Position numbers and translations under genes: made by a program
Origin: Nitrospinota bacterium
GTDB taxonomy: Bacteria; UBA8248
Direction of reading: 5' to 3'
Length of the DNA stretch: 13,962 nucleotides
NCBI GenBank assembly: GCA_029937135.1
Contig: JAPYQX010000042.1
Coordinates: 1 to 13,962 of the forward strand
Notes under the pieces: model-generated
The model's database searches: none
Told to the model about the DNA's origin: nothing
What the model saw: the letters and a program-made list of their open reading frames with translations, nothing else
Shown: positions 1 through 6,907 of the stretch, piece by piece
Numbering within the stretch: position 1 is the stretch's first letter
How the letters are laid out: each line of letters opens with the position of its first letter

Positions 1-572
1 CCCCAGACCAACGCTGAAATGACGATAAAGGAATCCGCCCAGAGCGCGCCCTCTCCGCCCATCCGCTGTGAGAAAATGACTATCGTCCCCGCCATCGCCG
101 TGCCGAAACCCAGGGAGCGGCGGGCGGTGATGCGCTCGCCCGGAAGAAGGGCGGCGGCGATCAGCATTACCCAGACGGGCTGGGTATAGAGGAGCACCGA
201 AGCGCGGGCGGCCTGGGTCCCCGTCATCCCGATATACAGGAACAGAATATAGGCGTTGTGAAGGACGCCGTTAAAGATGCGGTGCACCCTTTCCGCCCCC
301 GGGGTGGGAAGCGTCGTTCGATCAGGCACCTTCATCACAATCATCCACGCCGTCAGCGTCAGGGCGGAAACGGCGGCACGGATCCAGATGAGCGCAAAGG
401 GGCTCAGTCCGCCGTAGGCGGCCTTGATGACCGGCTGGGTCATCCCCCAGACCAACACCAACGAAATGCTACCCGCGGCCAGCTCAAAGGCGGGGCCCCG
501 CCGCGCCGCTACGGAATCCGCGCCGGATCCGGAATCCGCGCCGGTTTCGGAATCCGCTCCCGATTCGGTCAA
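1..572 (-). CDS. DMT-superfamily (EamA-type) transporter, 3' end beyond the window
   Basis: Read on the minus strand, this frame is open from 572 to the left edge, so only about the first 190 residues are present. After a hydrophilic N-terminus it gives successive hydrophobic helices typical of EamA/DMT permeases: ISLVLVWGMTQPVIKAAY, then FALIWIRAAVSALTLTAW, then a helix around the GMTGTQAARASVLLYTQPVW stretch, which is the family's characteristic mid-protein segment, then VMLIAAALLPGER. EamA proteins are 10-helix inner-membrane carriers of metabolites or amino acids; the substrate here is unknown. The start chosen is TTG at 572-570, which overlaps the TGA of the upstream VOC gene (shared TTGA) and has GGAGAGAG six or so bases upstream; this suggests translational coupling. 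No ATG in a better position was seen. An 18-bp repeat lies in the N-terminal coding region. Family is confident; start is moderate. Confidence 0.8.
   Translation of the reverse strand, partial: MTESGADSETGADSGSGADSVAARRGPAFELAAGSISLVLVWGMTQPVIKAAYGGLSPFALIWIRAAVSALTLTAWMIVMKVPDRTTLPTPGAERVHRIFNGVLHNAYILFLYIGMTGTQAARASVLLYTQPVWVMLIAAALLPGERITARRSLGFGTAMAGTIVIFSQRMGGEGALWADSFIVISALVW
513..566 (-). repeat. Three tandem 18-bp repeats in the DMT gene N-terminus
   Basis: Plus-strand units start at 513, 531 and 549, each beginning GGAATCCGC. Units 1 and 2 share the first 14 bases and unit 3 is slightly diverged. In the minus-strand frame they encode ESGADS, ETGADS and GSGADS, an acidic Ser/Gly-rich extension before the first membrane helix. 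The unit length is a multiple of three, so copy number can change without breaking the frame. Confidence 0.85.
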
Positions 573-979
573 GTGCTCTCTCCGGCGGGCGGCACACGCT
601 CGCAAATTTCGATCCGGACATTTCCGGGCCCCCGGACAAAGGCGATCACCCTTCCTCCGATACCCGTCCGCTGGGGAGTCATCAGGATCTCCGCCCCCCG
701 CGACTCAAGCCATGCGGTTGTGGCGTCAACATCATCAACAGCGAAACCCACATGGTCCAGGCCCTCGACGAGGCTGGGCGCCCGCGAGTCGGGCGAATCG
801 TCCTCCCTCATGCCGCGAATCCTGAGCGTGCCGCCCCCGAGGCGAAAAATAGCGTAGGCCGCCCCCTTGTGGTCATCGATGTACTCGACAGCCTTCATCC
901 CGAAAACGCGCTCGAAATAATCGGTGAGTGCGCGAACGTCGCTGACAAGGAAGTGGACGTGATCGAAATCAAATTTCAT
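569..979 (-). CDS. VOC-fold (glyoxalase/bleomycin-resistance/dioxygenase superfamily) protein
   Basis: A 136-residue protein, the usual size for a single-chain VOC protein with two beta-alpha-beta-beta-beta modules. The first module opens with FDHVHFLVSD (H7) and the second with GLDHVGFAVDD (H76). The final strand VRIEICE supplies E124. H7, H76 and E124 match three of the four positions that usually bind the divalent metal; the end of strand 4 (TLRIRG) lacks the usual Glu/Gln/His, so metal binding may be altered. The ATG at 979 is chosen because homology begins at MKFDFDHVHF; the frame stays open to 1111 but the extra 44 residues are basic and unlike the family. GTGAG seven bases upstream is a modest RBS. 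A lyase, epimerase or ring-cleaving role is possible; the reaction cannot be assigned. It is probably co-transcribed with the overlapping DMT transporter gene. Confidence 0.8.
   Translation of the reverse strand: MKFDFDHVHFLVSDVRALTDYFERVFGMKAVEYIDDHKGAAYAIFRLGGGTLRIRGMREDDSPDSRAPSLVEGLDHVGFAVDDVDATTAWLESRGAEILMTPQRTGIGGRVIAFVRGPGNVRIEICERVPPAGEST
576..583 (-). promoter_or_regulatory. Ribosome binding site for the TTG-started DMT gene
   Basis: On the minus strand GGAGAGAG sits just upstream of the TTG at 572, inside the last codons of the VOC gene. It supports the unusual TTG start and a stop-start overlap (TTGA) with the preceding gene. Confidence 0.5.
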
Positions 980-1174
980 AATCAAACTCACGATCAAATT
1001 CCACGGAAACCTCCGCAAAAATTCGGATAATGGACCGCGTGAATATTTCGGGCGCCGCCGGGGGCAATTTTCTTTTCGAGCCCGGCATAGTACGCTGAAC
1101 ACACGAATCACCCAAACGAACCCACTCGATTTCCTTCACTTTGTTATTTTTCGACTCATCTGAAAGGAACCATC
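980..1174. other. Divergent intergenic region between VOC and alpha/beta hydrolase genes
   Basis: The 195-bp gap separates divergently read genes, so promoters for both are expected here. I see no convincing paired -35/-10 boxes or operator palindrome. The right part (around 1130-1160) is AT-richer than its surroundings. Confidence 0.3.
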
Positions 1175-2089
1175 ATGGCGAAACTCAAGATTATCGGAAC
1201 CAAGCACTGGACCTATCACAATGGCGCCGACCTGTTTATATGGAGAAAACGAAAAAGCGGTCTAAGGAATCCCGTTGGTTCCGTCCTTCTCGTCCATGGC
1301 TCCTCGATGGCCTCCACGCCATGCTTCGACCTCGACGTCCCGGGCCGCTCCGGCCATTCCCTGATGGATTACCTGGCGGAGCGCGGCTACGACGTTTGGA
1401 CCATGGATCACGAAGGCTACGGCCGCTCGACGAAAGACAGAAAAGTCCACGCAGGAATCAAACGCGGCGGCGAGGAGCTCCTCGCTACAGCAAAATACAT
1501 CCGGAAAGTCTCGGGAGCGAAATCTTTCCTCATATACGGAATCTCGTCCGGTGCGCTTCGGGCGGCCTACTTCGCCCAGAAATACCCCCAGTTCGTCAAA
1601 CGTGTCGTCCTCGACGCTTTTGTGTGGACGGGAAAGGGAAGCCCCACGCTGAAAGATAGGGCCAAGCGCTTCGCGAAGGCCAAGGGAACGGACCGGCGGC
1701 CCATTCACGCCAAATTCATCCGAACCATTTTCAGCCGCGACAAACACGGGAAAGCGGCGCGCCCGGACGTGGTGAAGGCCTTCGCCGAGGCATGTTGCGA
1801 GCTTGATGATTCAGTGCCGAACGGCACCTATATCGACATGACGCAGCGGCTTCCGATCGTCAATCCACGCAAGCTGACCGTTCCGGTCTTGATCACGCGC
1901 GGGGAGTGGGACGGGATCGCCTCCTACGAAGATTTGATCGAATTCTTCCACTTGCTCCCAAATCCGGACAAACAATTCGCCATTATGCCCGGCATCTCCC
2001 ACGCCAGCCTCCAGATGAAAAATTTCCGGATTGTTTTCCATCTGATCGAGCGCTTTTTCAGCCAGCCCGAGCCCATATTCAAAGGCTAG
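1175..2089 (+). CDS. Alpha/beta-hydrolase-fold protein
   Basis: A 304-residue soluble protein, normal length for the family, with no signal peptide. The oxyanion-hole motif is LLVHGSS (about 38-44). The nucleophile elbow is YGISSG, with Ser124 as G-x-S-x-G. The likely acid is D246 in TRGEWDG, and the base is H276 in MPGISHAS, giving a complete Ser-Asp-His triad in the right order. The segment MDHEGYGRS (78-85) matches the usual loop after strand 4, and a cap-like insertion (about 152-225) precedes the acid. Such enzymes hydrolyse esters, lactones or C-C bonds; the substrate is unknown. The ATG has AAAGGA seven bases upstream. It stands 171 nt before the MBL-fold genes on the same strand, so it may belong to the same pathway, though the gap could hold its own promoter or terminator. 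Confidence 0.88.
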   Translation: MAKLKIIGTKHWTYHNGADLFIWRKRKSGLRNPVGSVLLVHGSSMASTPCFDLDVPGRSGHSLMDYLAERGYDVWTMDHEGYGRSTKDRKVHAGIKRGGEELLATAKYIRKVSGAKSFLIYGISSGALRAAYFAQKYPQFVKRVVLDAFVWTGKGSPTLKDRAKRFAKAKGTDRRPIHAKFIRTIFSRDKHGKAARPDVVKAFAEACCELDDSVPNGTYIDMTQRLPIVNPRKLTVPVLITRGEWDGIASYEDLIEFFHLLPNPDKQFAIMPGISHASLQMKNFRIVFHLIERFFSQPEPIFKG

Positions 2090-2102
2090 CTGCGGGCCTT
2101 TT
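2081..2102 (+). terminator. Weak hairpin overlapping the hydrolase stop codon
   Basis: AAAGGC (2081-2086) can pair with GCCTTT (2096-2101) across a 9-base loop that contains the TAG stop. The 3' arm ends in only four T. It resembles a minimal intrinsic terminator, but the short stem makes it uncertain. Confidence 0.3.
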
Positions 2103-2182
2103 GCTTGATCCGGCGGCCTTGTGGGGATAAATTACAGACAAGCTCATCGAGAATCACCATACATCGAAGACTCAAATTCCGC

Positions 2183-2213
2183 GGGGCGGCGGACCGGGAT
2201 GGCTCGCCGCCTC
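2183..2213 (+). other. GC-rich hairpin in the leader of the first MBL-fold gene
   Basis: GGCGGCG (2185-2191) is a perfect complement of CGCCGCC (2205-2211) with a 13-base loop. One G-T and one G-C pair extend it outwards. It lies about 47 bases before the ATG at 2261. No T-run follows, so it is not an ordinary terminator; a leader mRNA structure is possible, or chance in GC-rich DNA. Confidence 0.3.
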
Positions 2214-2260
2214 CGGGGAAGCGCCATTTCGGAGCATTTCTTATCGTTAAGAGAGATCAA

Positions 2261-3085
2261 ATGGACACTCAGGACTGGTATTCCGTCAAGGAATTCGCGC
2301 CGGGAAGCTATCAGATCACGGAAGGTGGGCGGTTCAAAATGTTCCTGCTGGTGGGAGACGAGAAAGCCGTCTCCATCGATAGCGGAATCGGCGTCGGAAA
2401 TCTGCGCCGGCTCTGCGAGAGCATCACCGACCGGCCGGTCAACCATATTCTCACCCATACGCACTGGGATCACATCGGTGCCTCGCACCTCTGGGACAAA
2501 GTAGGGGTTCATCCCGTCGGAAAAGACCGCCTCGCCCCGGACCTTTCCAAGAACACCCAGGGATTCATGAAAATGTGGACCGCGAACGGAAACTCGTTTC
2601 CGGACTGGTTCGACGCCGAGAAGTACAGTATCCCGCCTGCCACCTTCGGCTGGACCCTTCAAGAAGGAGACTCCTTCGACCTCGGCGGGCGGAAACTCAG
2701 GGTCTACGACACGCCGGGCCACTCGCCGTGCAGCATTTCCCTTTACGACGAGCGGGAGAAAATCCTGGTTTCGGGCGACCTCATCCGGTGCGAGGAGTAC
2801 CTCTTCCTCCAGGTGCCCACCGCCGTGCTCTCCGACTACCCTCCCTCGCTCAGGATGATGGAAAAGCTCGCCAGTGAAGTCGAGATCAGATGGATCACCT
2901 CGGGCCACACCGAGCCCTACGCCGACCCCTCGATTATCGGAGAGCTCGCCCAGCAGATGGAGGAGCTCGAGGCCGGAAAGCACGACCCGCCCAAGAAGGT
3001 GGACGGCGGCCCCATGTGGGGCGAGGTGGACGAATATGAATTCCCGCGCGTCAAGGTCTGGATACAGGACCACGCCCGAAAATAG
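2261..3085 (+). CDS. MBL-fold metallo-hydrolase, tandem copy 1
   Basis: A 274-residue metallo-beta-lactamase-fold hydrolase, cytoplasmic by appearance (no signal peptide). The dinuclear metal motif is complete: HTHWDH (H66, H68, D70, H71), H154 in DTPGHSP, D173 in VSGDL and H216 in TSGHTEP. These ligands match glyoxalase-II-like and lactonase-like members. The ATG at 2261 is preferred because the protein from here aligns end to end with the two downstream copies; the frame is open back to 2105 but that extension has no counterpart. It is the most diverged of the three copies: across the 63-residue block starting GDSFDLGG it differs from copy 2 at 17 places, and it has an RCEEY segment where the others have KP-x-QP. 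Likely activities are thioester, lactone or ester hydrolysis. It probably heads the operon running to at least 6759. Confidence 0.88.
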   Translation: MDTQDWYSVKEFAPGSYQITEGGRFKMFLLVGDEKAVSIDSGIGVGNLRRLCESITDRPVNHILTHTHWDHIGASHLWDKVGVHPVGKDRLAPDLSKNTQGFMKMWTANGNSFPDWFDAEKYSIPPATFGWTLQEGDSFDLGGRKLRVYDTPGHSPCSISLYDEREKILVSGDLIRCEEYLFLQVPTAVLSDYPPSLRMMEKLASEVEIRWITSGHTEPYADPSIIGELAQQMEELEAGKHDPPKKVDGGPMWGEVDEYEFPRVKVWIQDHARK

Positions 3086-3126
3086 ACTGGCGGCCAATCC
3101 CTCACCCCCTCAACGCGAGGAAATGC

Positions 3127-3942
3127 ATGGATACGCAAGACTGGTACGACGTTCAGGAGTTCGCGCCGGGCACCTATCAGGTCACCGAAGCCGGCCGGTG
3201 GAACATGTTCCTTTTCGTCGGTGAGGAAAAAGCCCTCGCGCTCGACGGCGGGATCGGGGTCGGCAGTTTTCGCAAATCATGCGAGAGCATCACCAGCCTT
3301 CCTATCGATCACGTCCTCACGCATACCCATTGGGACCACGTCGGCGCGATTCACGAGTGGGATTCCGTCGGCGTCCACCCCAACGGAAAGGAGAAGCTCG
3401 CGGGCGACTACTCGGCCGGGTGCAAGGATTTCGTGGAAAACTGGAAGGGAAAACCCTTCCCCGAGGGTTTTAGCCCCGAAGCGTTCACCATCCCGCCCGG
3501 CCGGTTCGGCCGGGAGGTCAAGGAGGGCGACACGATAGACCTCGGCGGGCGCAAGCTCCGCGTTTGGGACACGCCAGGGCACTCCCCGTGCAGCATCTCC
3601 CTGTACGACGACCGGGAGGGCGTTCTCATCACAGGGGATCTGGTCAAACCGGGCCAACCCCTCTTTATCCAGGTGCCGACGGCGGTTTTGTCCGAGTACG
3701 GCCCCTCGCTCCGCGTCCTTGAGCGGATCGCCTCCGAAAACGAGGTGAAATGGGTTTGCTCGGGCCACACCGAGCCGCACCCGGACCCCTCCGTCATCGG
3801 CCGGATGGCCGGCTTCGTCGAGGAGGTCTGGGCCGGAAAACACGAGCCCCCGAAAAAGGTCGAGGCGGGCAAATGGGGCATCGTGGACGAATATGAGGGA
3901 GATGGCGTCAAGGTTTGGACAAACGACAACGCCCGAAAGTAG
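3127..3942 (+). CDS. MBL-fold metallo-hydrolase, tandem copy 2
   Basis: A 271-residue paralogue of its neighbours that starts with the same MDTQDWY as copy 1. Metal ligands are all present: H66, H68, D70 and H71 in HTHWDH, H152 in DTPGHSP, D171 in ITGDL and H214 in CSGHTEP. GAGG (3117-3120) is six bases before the ATG. The 41-nt gap after copy 1 and 32-nt gap before copy 3 suggest a single transcript. In the block starting GDTIDLGG it differs from copy 3 at only 7 of 63 residues by hand count. The C-terminus ends NDNARK, as in copy 3. The three copies are probably hydrolases of related but not identical substrates; none can be named. Confidence 0.88.
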   Translation: MDTQDWYDVQEFAPGTYQVTEAGRWNMFLFVGEEKALALDGGIGVGSFRKSCESITSLPIDHVLTHTHWDHVGAIHEWDSVGVHPNGKEKLAGDYSAGCKDFVENWKGKPFPEGFSPEAFTIPPGRFGREVKEGDTIDLGGRKLRVWDTPGHSPCSISLYDDREGVLITGDLVKPGQPLFIQVPTAVLSEYGPSLRVLERIASENEVKWVCSGHTEPHPDPSVIGRMAGFVEEVWAGKHEPPKKVEAGKWGIVDEYEGDGVKVWTNDNARK

Positions 3943-3974
3943 CCACCCGTCAGAACGAATCAGGAGAACGCAAA

Positions 3975-4793
3975 ATGAGTCCAGAAGGTTGGTTCAGGGT
4001 TGAGGAGATCGCACCGGGCACCTTCCAAATCACAGAGGGCGGCCGATGGAAGATGTTTCTCTTTATCGGAGACAAAAAAGCACTCCTGGTGGACGGCGGA
4101 ATGGGGATCGGCAACCTCCGGGCGCTCTGCGAGAGCCTCACCGCCTTGCCGCTCAAGCACATCCTCACCCATACGCACTGGGACCATGTCGGCTCCGCTC
4201 ATCTTTGGGATTCCGTCGGGGTCCACCCAAATGGGAAAGACAACCTCGCCAAGGATTATTCCGAGGGTTGCCAAAATCTGGTGAACAACTGGGGCGACGG
4301 CCTCCCCTTCCCTCCCGACTTCGTCCCCGGCGAATACACCATCCCGCCCGCCGTCTTCGGATGGGAAATCAAGGAGGGCGACACAATTGACCTCGGCGGG
4401 CGCAAACTCAGCGTGTGGGACACGCCGGGGCACTCGCCCTGCAGTATTTCACTCCTCGACGATAAAGAAGGCGTCCTCATCACCGGCGACCTCGTGAAAC
4501 CCCTCCAGCCCCTCTACCTCCAGGTGCCGACCGCCGTTCTCTCCGACTACGGGCCCTCGCTCAGAAAGCTTGAACAGGTCGCCGCCGAAAACGAGGTGAA
4601 GTGGGTCTGCTCCGGCCACACCGACGCCTTCCCGGACGCCTCGATCATCGGCGAGATGGCCGTTTTCATCGAAGAGCTCGAAGCCGGCAAGCACGACCCG
4701 CCGAGGAAGATGAAGGGCGGCAGGTGGGGCGACATCGACGTTTACCAGTCCACCCGTTTTTCCGTGTGGATCAACGACAACGCGAGAAAGTAA
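3975..4793 (+). CDS. MBL-fold metallo-hydrolase, tandem copy 3
   Basis: A 272-residue third paralogue. Ligands are H66, H68, D70 and H71 in HTHWDH, H153 in DTPGHSP, D172 in ITGDL and H215 in CSGHTDA. The start at 3975 has a strong AGGAG (3962-3966) eight bases upstream and gives a protein co-linear with the other copies; the frame also reaches back to 3915, overlapping copy 2, which I reject. The first residues (MSPEGWFRVEE) differ from the MDTQDWY start shared by copies 1 and 2, while the rest is closest to copy 2. The stop is 22 nt before the acyl-CoA synthetase gene, the closest spacing in the cluster, which links hydrolysis with CoA activation of the product. Confidence 0.88.
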   Translation: MSPEGWFRVEEIAPGTFQITEGGRWKMFLFIGDKKALLVDGGMGIGNLRALCESLTALPLKHILTHTHWDHVGSAHLWDSVGVHPNGKDNLAKDYSEGCQNLVNNWGDGLPFPPDFVPGEYTIPPAVFGWEIKEGDTIDLGGRKLSVWDTPGHSPCSISLLDDKEGVLITGDLVKPLQPLYLQVPTAVLSDYGPSLRKLEQVAAENEVKWVCSGHTDAFPDASIIGEMAVFIEELEAGKHDPPRKMKGGRWGDIDVYQSTRFSVWINDNARK

Positions 4794-4815
4794 TTCATTC
4801 GGAGTACGGAGCCAA

Positions 4816-6759
4816 ATGACCACCCCTGATATCATCTGGCGGCCCAACGAGGATTTTCTCGAAAACAGCCACGTCGCGCATCTGATGAAAAAGGTCGGCG
4901 CGGCGAATTACAGGGAACTCCTCGCCTGGTCGGTCGAGGACATCCGCCGCTTCTGGGAGGTTGTCCTCGATGACATGAATTTTGAGTGGCAAACGCCCTA
5001 CGAGGAGCTCCTCGACCTGAGCGGGGGCTTTCCCTGGCCGAAATGGTTCGTCGGCGGGGAGACGAACATCGCCCTCAACTGCATCGACCGCCATCTCGCC
5101 GCGAGAGGCGATCAAACCGCCCTCATCTGGGAGGGTGACGGCGGCGAGGTCCGAAAATTCACCTACACCGAGCTCTCCGCCGAGGCGAGCCGTCTGGCGA
5201 ACGCCATGCGCGCGATGGGCCTCAAGCCCGGCGACGCCGCCGGTGTGTTCCTGCCGCTGGTGCCCGAGGCGGTGATCGTCATGTACGCCTGCTTCAAGAC
5301 GGGCGTCGCCGTGCTTCCGGTATTTTCGGGGTTCGGGCCCGAGGGGCTGGCCGAGCGGCTGGCGCACGCGGAGGCCAAAATCCTCTTCACGGTGGACGGC
5401 GCGGTGCGGCGCGGCAAGACGATTCCGCTCAAGACCACCGCCGACGAAGCCCTCAAGAGAGAAACCTCGGTCGAGAAAGTCGTCGTCGTCCAGCGCTCGG
5501 GGATCGAGGTTCCGATGAAAAGTGGGCGCGACGTAACCTGGGAGGAATTCACCTCGGGCCACCCCGATACGGCGGAGACCGCCCGCCTGCCCGCAAGCGC
5601 CGTATCGATGATCATGTACACCTCGGGGACGACCGGAAAACCCAAGGGAACGATCTACACCCATGCCGGGCTCTTGACGGGGCCCGGGCGCGAGGTCCGC
5701 TACTGCTTCGACATGAGAGAGGGCGACATCATGTACTGGGTGACGGACTTCGGCTGGGTGATGGCGCCCTACGAACTCGTCGGCTCTCATTTCGGGGGCC
5801 ATACCTGCCTCCTCTACGAGAGCGTCCCGAACCACCCCGAGCCCGACCGTCTCTGGAAGATTGTGGCCGATCACAAGGTCACCCACCTCGGGCTCTCGCC
5901 AACGGCCATCCGCGTCCTCAAGAGCGCGGGCGACGAGTGGGTCGAAAAACACGATCTCTCCACCCTCCGGATGCTGGGCTCGACGGGCGAGCCCTGGGAC
6001 CCGGAATCGTATATGTGGTATTTCAATAAAGTCGGCGGCGGGCGCTGCCCGGTCATGAACATCTCGGGTGGGACCGAGATCGGCGCCTGCCTCCTCCAGC
6101 CGCTTCCGGTCATGGAATTAACGGTCGGCACCGTGGGCGCCCCCGCGATGGGGACGGACACCGACGTTTTCGATGAGGACGGAAAGCCCCTCCGCAACGA
6201 GGTGGGCCACCTCGTCCTCAAGCAGCCGATTCCATCCTTGACCGCCGGGTTTTTAAAAGAGCCCGAGCGATACATCGAGGCCTACTTCTCGAAATGGGAG
6301 GGCGTCTGGTACCACGGCGACTGGGCCAAGGTGGACGAGCGCGGGCTCTGGTACCTCTACGGCCGCTCTGACGACACCATCAAGGTCGCCGGAAAGCGCG
6401 TCGGGCCAAGCGAGATCGAGGCCGAACTCATCAAACACCCGGGCGTTGTCGAGGCCGCCGTCGTCGGCACCCCCCACCCCGTTAAAGGGGAAGGCATCAC
6501 CTGCTTCGTCGTCATGAACGGGGATTATGAATACACCGACGCGCTTCGAGAAGAACTAAAAGATCAGACCGTCCGGTATCTGGGCAAAAGCCTCCGGCCC
6601 GACGAGGTGAAATTCGTCGAGGCGCTGCCCAAGACCCGCTCGGCCAAGATCGTCCGCGGCGCGATCAAGAAAGTGTATCTGGGTCAAGATGTCGGGCACA
6701 TGGATTTGAGTTCGCTTGAGAATCCCGATGTTCTCGATGCGATAAGAGATGCAGTTTAG
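4816..6759 (+). CDS. AMP-forming acyl-CoA synthetase, tandem copy 1
   Basis: A 647-residue adenylate-forming ligase (ANL superfamily) of acetyl-CoA-synthetase-like length. It would activate a carboxylic acid with ATP to an acyl-AMP and then to the acyl-CoA. The phosphate loop is TSGTTGKPKG (269-278). LGSTGEPWDPESYMWY (387-402) matches the Acs GEP/W region. The adenine motif is NISGGTEIG (415-423), then YHGDW with D502, the hinge region GRSDDTIKVAGKR (516-528), and the catalytic lysine K611 in RSAKIVRG. Acetyl-CoA synthetases have a WWQTE-type motif whose Trp closes the acetate pocket; here the equivalent is SGGTE, as in acetoacetyl-CoA-synthetase-like enzymes, so a larger acid is likely. GGAG lies four bases before the ATG. 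It sits directly after the MBL genes. Function is firm to family, not to substrate. Confidence 0.92.
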   Translation: MTTPDIIWRPNEDFLENSHVAHLMKKVGAANYRELLAWSVEDIRRFWEVVLDDMNFEWQTPYEELLDLSGGFPWPKWFVGGETNIALNCIDRHLAARGDQTALIWEGDGGEVRKFTYTELSAEASRLANAMRAMGLKPGDAAGVFLPLVPEAVIVMYACFKTGVAVLPVFSGFGPEGLAERLAHAEAKILFTVDGAVRRGKTIPLKTTADEALKRETSVEKVVVVQRSGIEVPMKSGRDVTWEEFTSGHPDTAETARLPASAVSMIMYTSGTTGKPKGTIYTHAGLLTGPGREVRYCFDMREGDIMYWVTDFGWVMAPYELVGSHFGGHTCLLYESVPNHPEPDRLWKIVADHKVTHLGLSPTAIRVLKSAGDEWVEKHDLSTLRMLGSTGEPWDPESYMWYFNKVGGGRCPVMNISGGTEIGACLLQPLPVMELTVGTVGAPAMGTDTDVFDEDGKPLRNEVGHLVLKQPIPSLTAGFLKEPERYIEAYFSKWEGVWYHGDWAKVDERGLWYLYGRSDDTIKVAGKRVGPSEIEAELIKHPGVVEAAVVGTPHPVKGEGITCFVVMNGDYEYTDALREELKDQTVRYLGKSLRPDEVKFVEALPKTRSAKIVRGAIKKVYLGQDVGHMDLSSLENPDVLDAIRDAV

Positions 6760-6765
6760 CCGACT

Positions 6766-6804
6766 ACTCCCCTCACCCCAACCCTCTCCCGGAGGGAGAG
6801 GGAG
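6766..6804. repeat. REP-like palindromic element between the two acyl-CoA synthetase genes
   Basis: CCCTCTCCC (6782-6790) and GGGAGAGGG (6794-6802) form a perfect 9-bp stem around GGA, preceded by CCCCTCACCCCAA. This is the pattern of a dispersed intergenic palindrome seen in many GC-rich bacterial genomes. A lone CCCTCACCCC (3099-3108) lies between MBL copies 1 and 2 without the palindrome. The stem could attenuate transcription or protect the upstream mRNA. Confidence 0.7.
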
Positions 6805-6907
6805 TTATTGAGATCATCGGGGAAGCATAAAGTTCTTTGGAGGTTTGGAAACTTTCTTTCAAGAAAGGTTCCAGGAATTGAACGCCTTTAAAAAGGAAAT
6901 ATACGAC

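Noticed and set aside
2105..2260. N-terminal extension of MBL copy 1
   Set aside because: The extra 52 residues have no counterpart in copies 2 and 3, which begin like the protein from ATG 2261.
2144..3097. Minus-strand open frame (317 codons) opposite MBL copy 1
   Set aside because: Shadow frame; similar antisense frames lie opposite copies 2 and 3 because the sense genes are paralogous.
2261..4793. CRISPR-like or transposon explanation for the repeated MBL DNA
   Set aside because: The repetition is whole-gene paralogy with divergence throughout. There are no short regular spacers, transposase genes or terminal inverted repeats.
4795..5952. Long minus-strand open frame (385 codons) opposite the first acyl-CoA synthetase
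   Set aside because: Its product is low-complexity and matches no family, while the opposite strand carries a complete ligase with all motifs. Long antisense frames are common in GC-rich coding DNA.
6845..6907. N-terminal extension of the second acyl-CoA synthetase
   Set aside because: Copy 1 begins at the position equivalent to ATG 6908, and AAGGA lies upstream of that codon.
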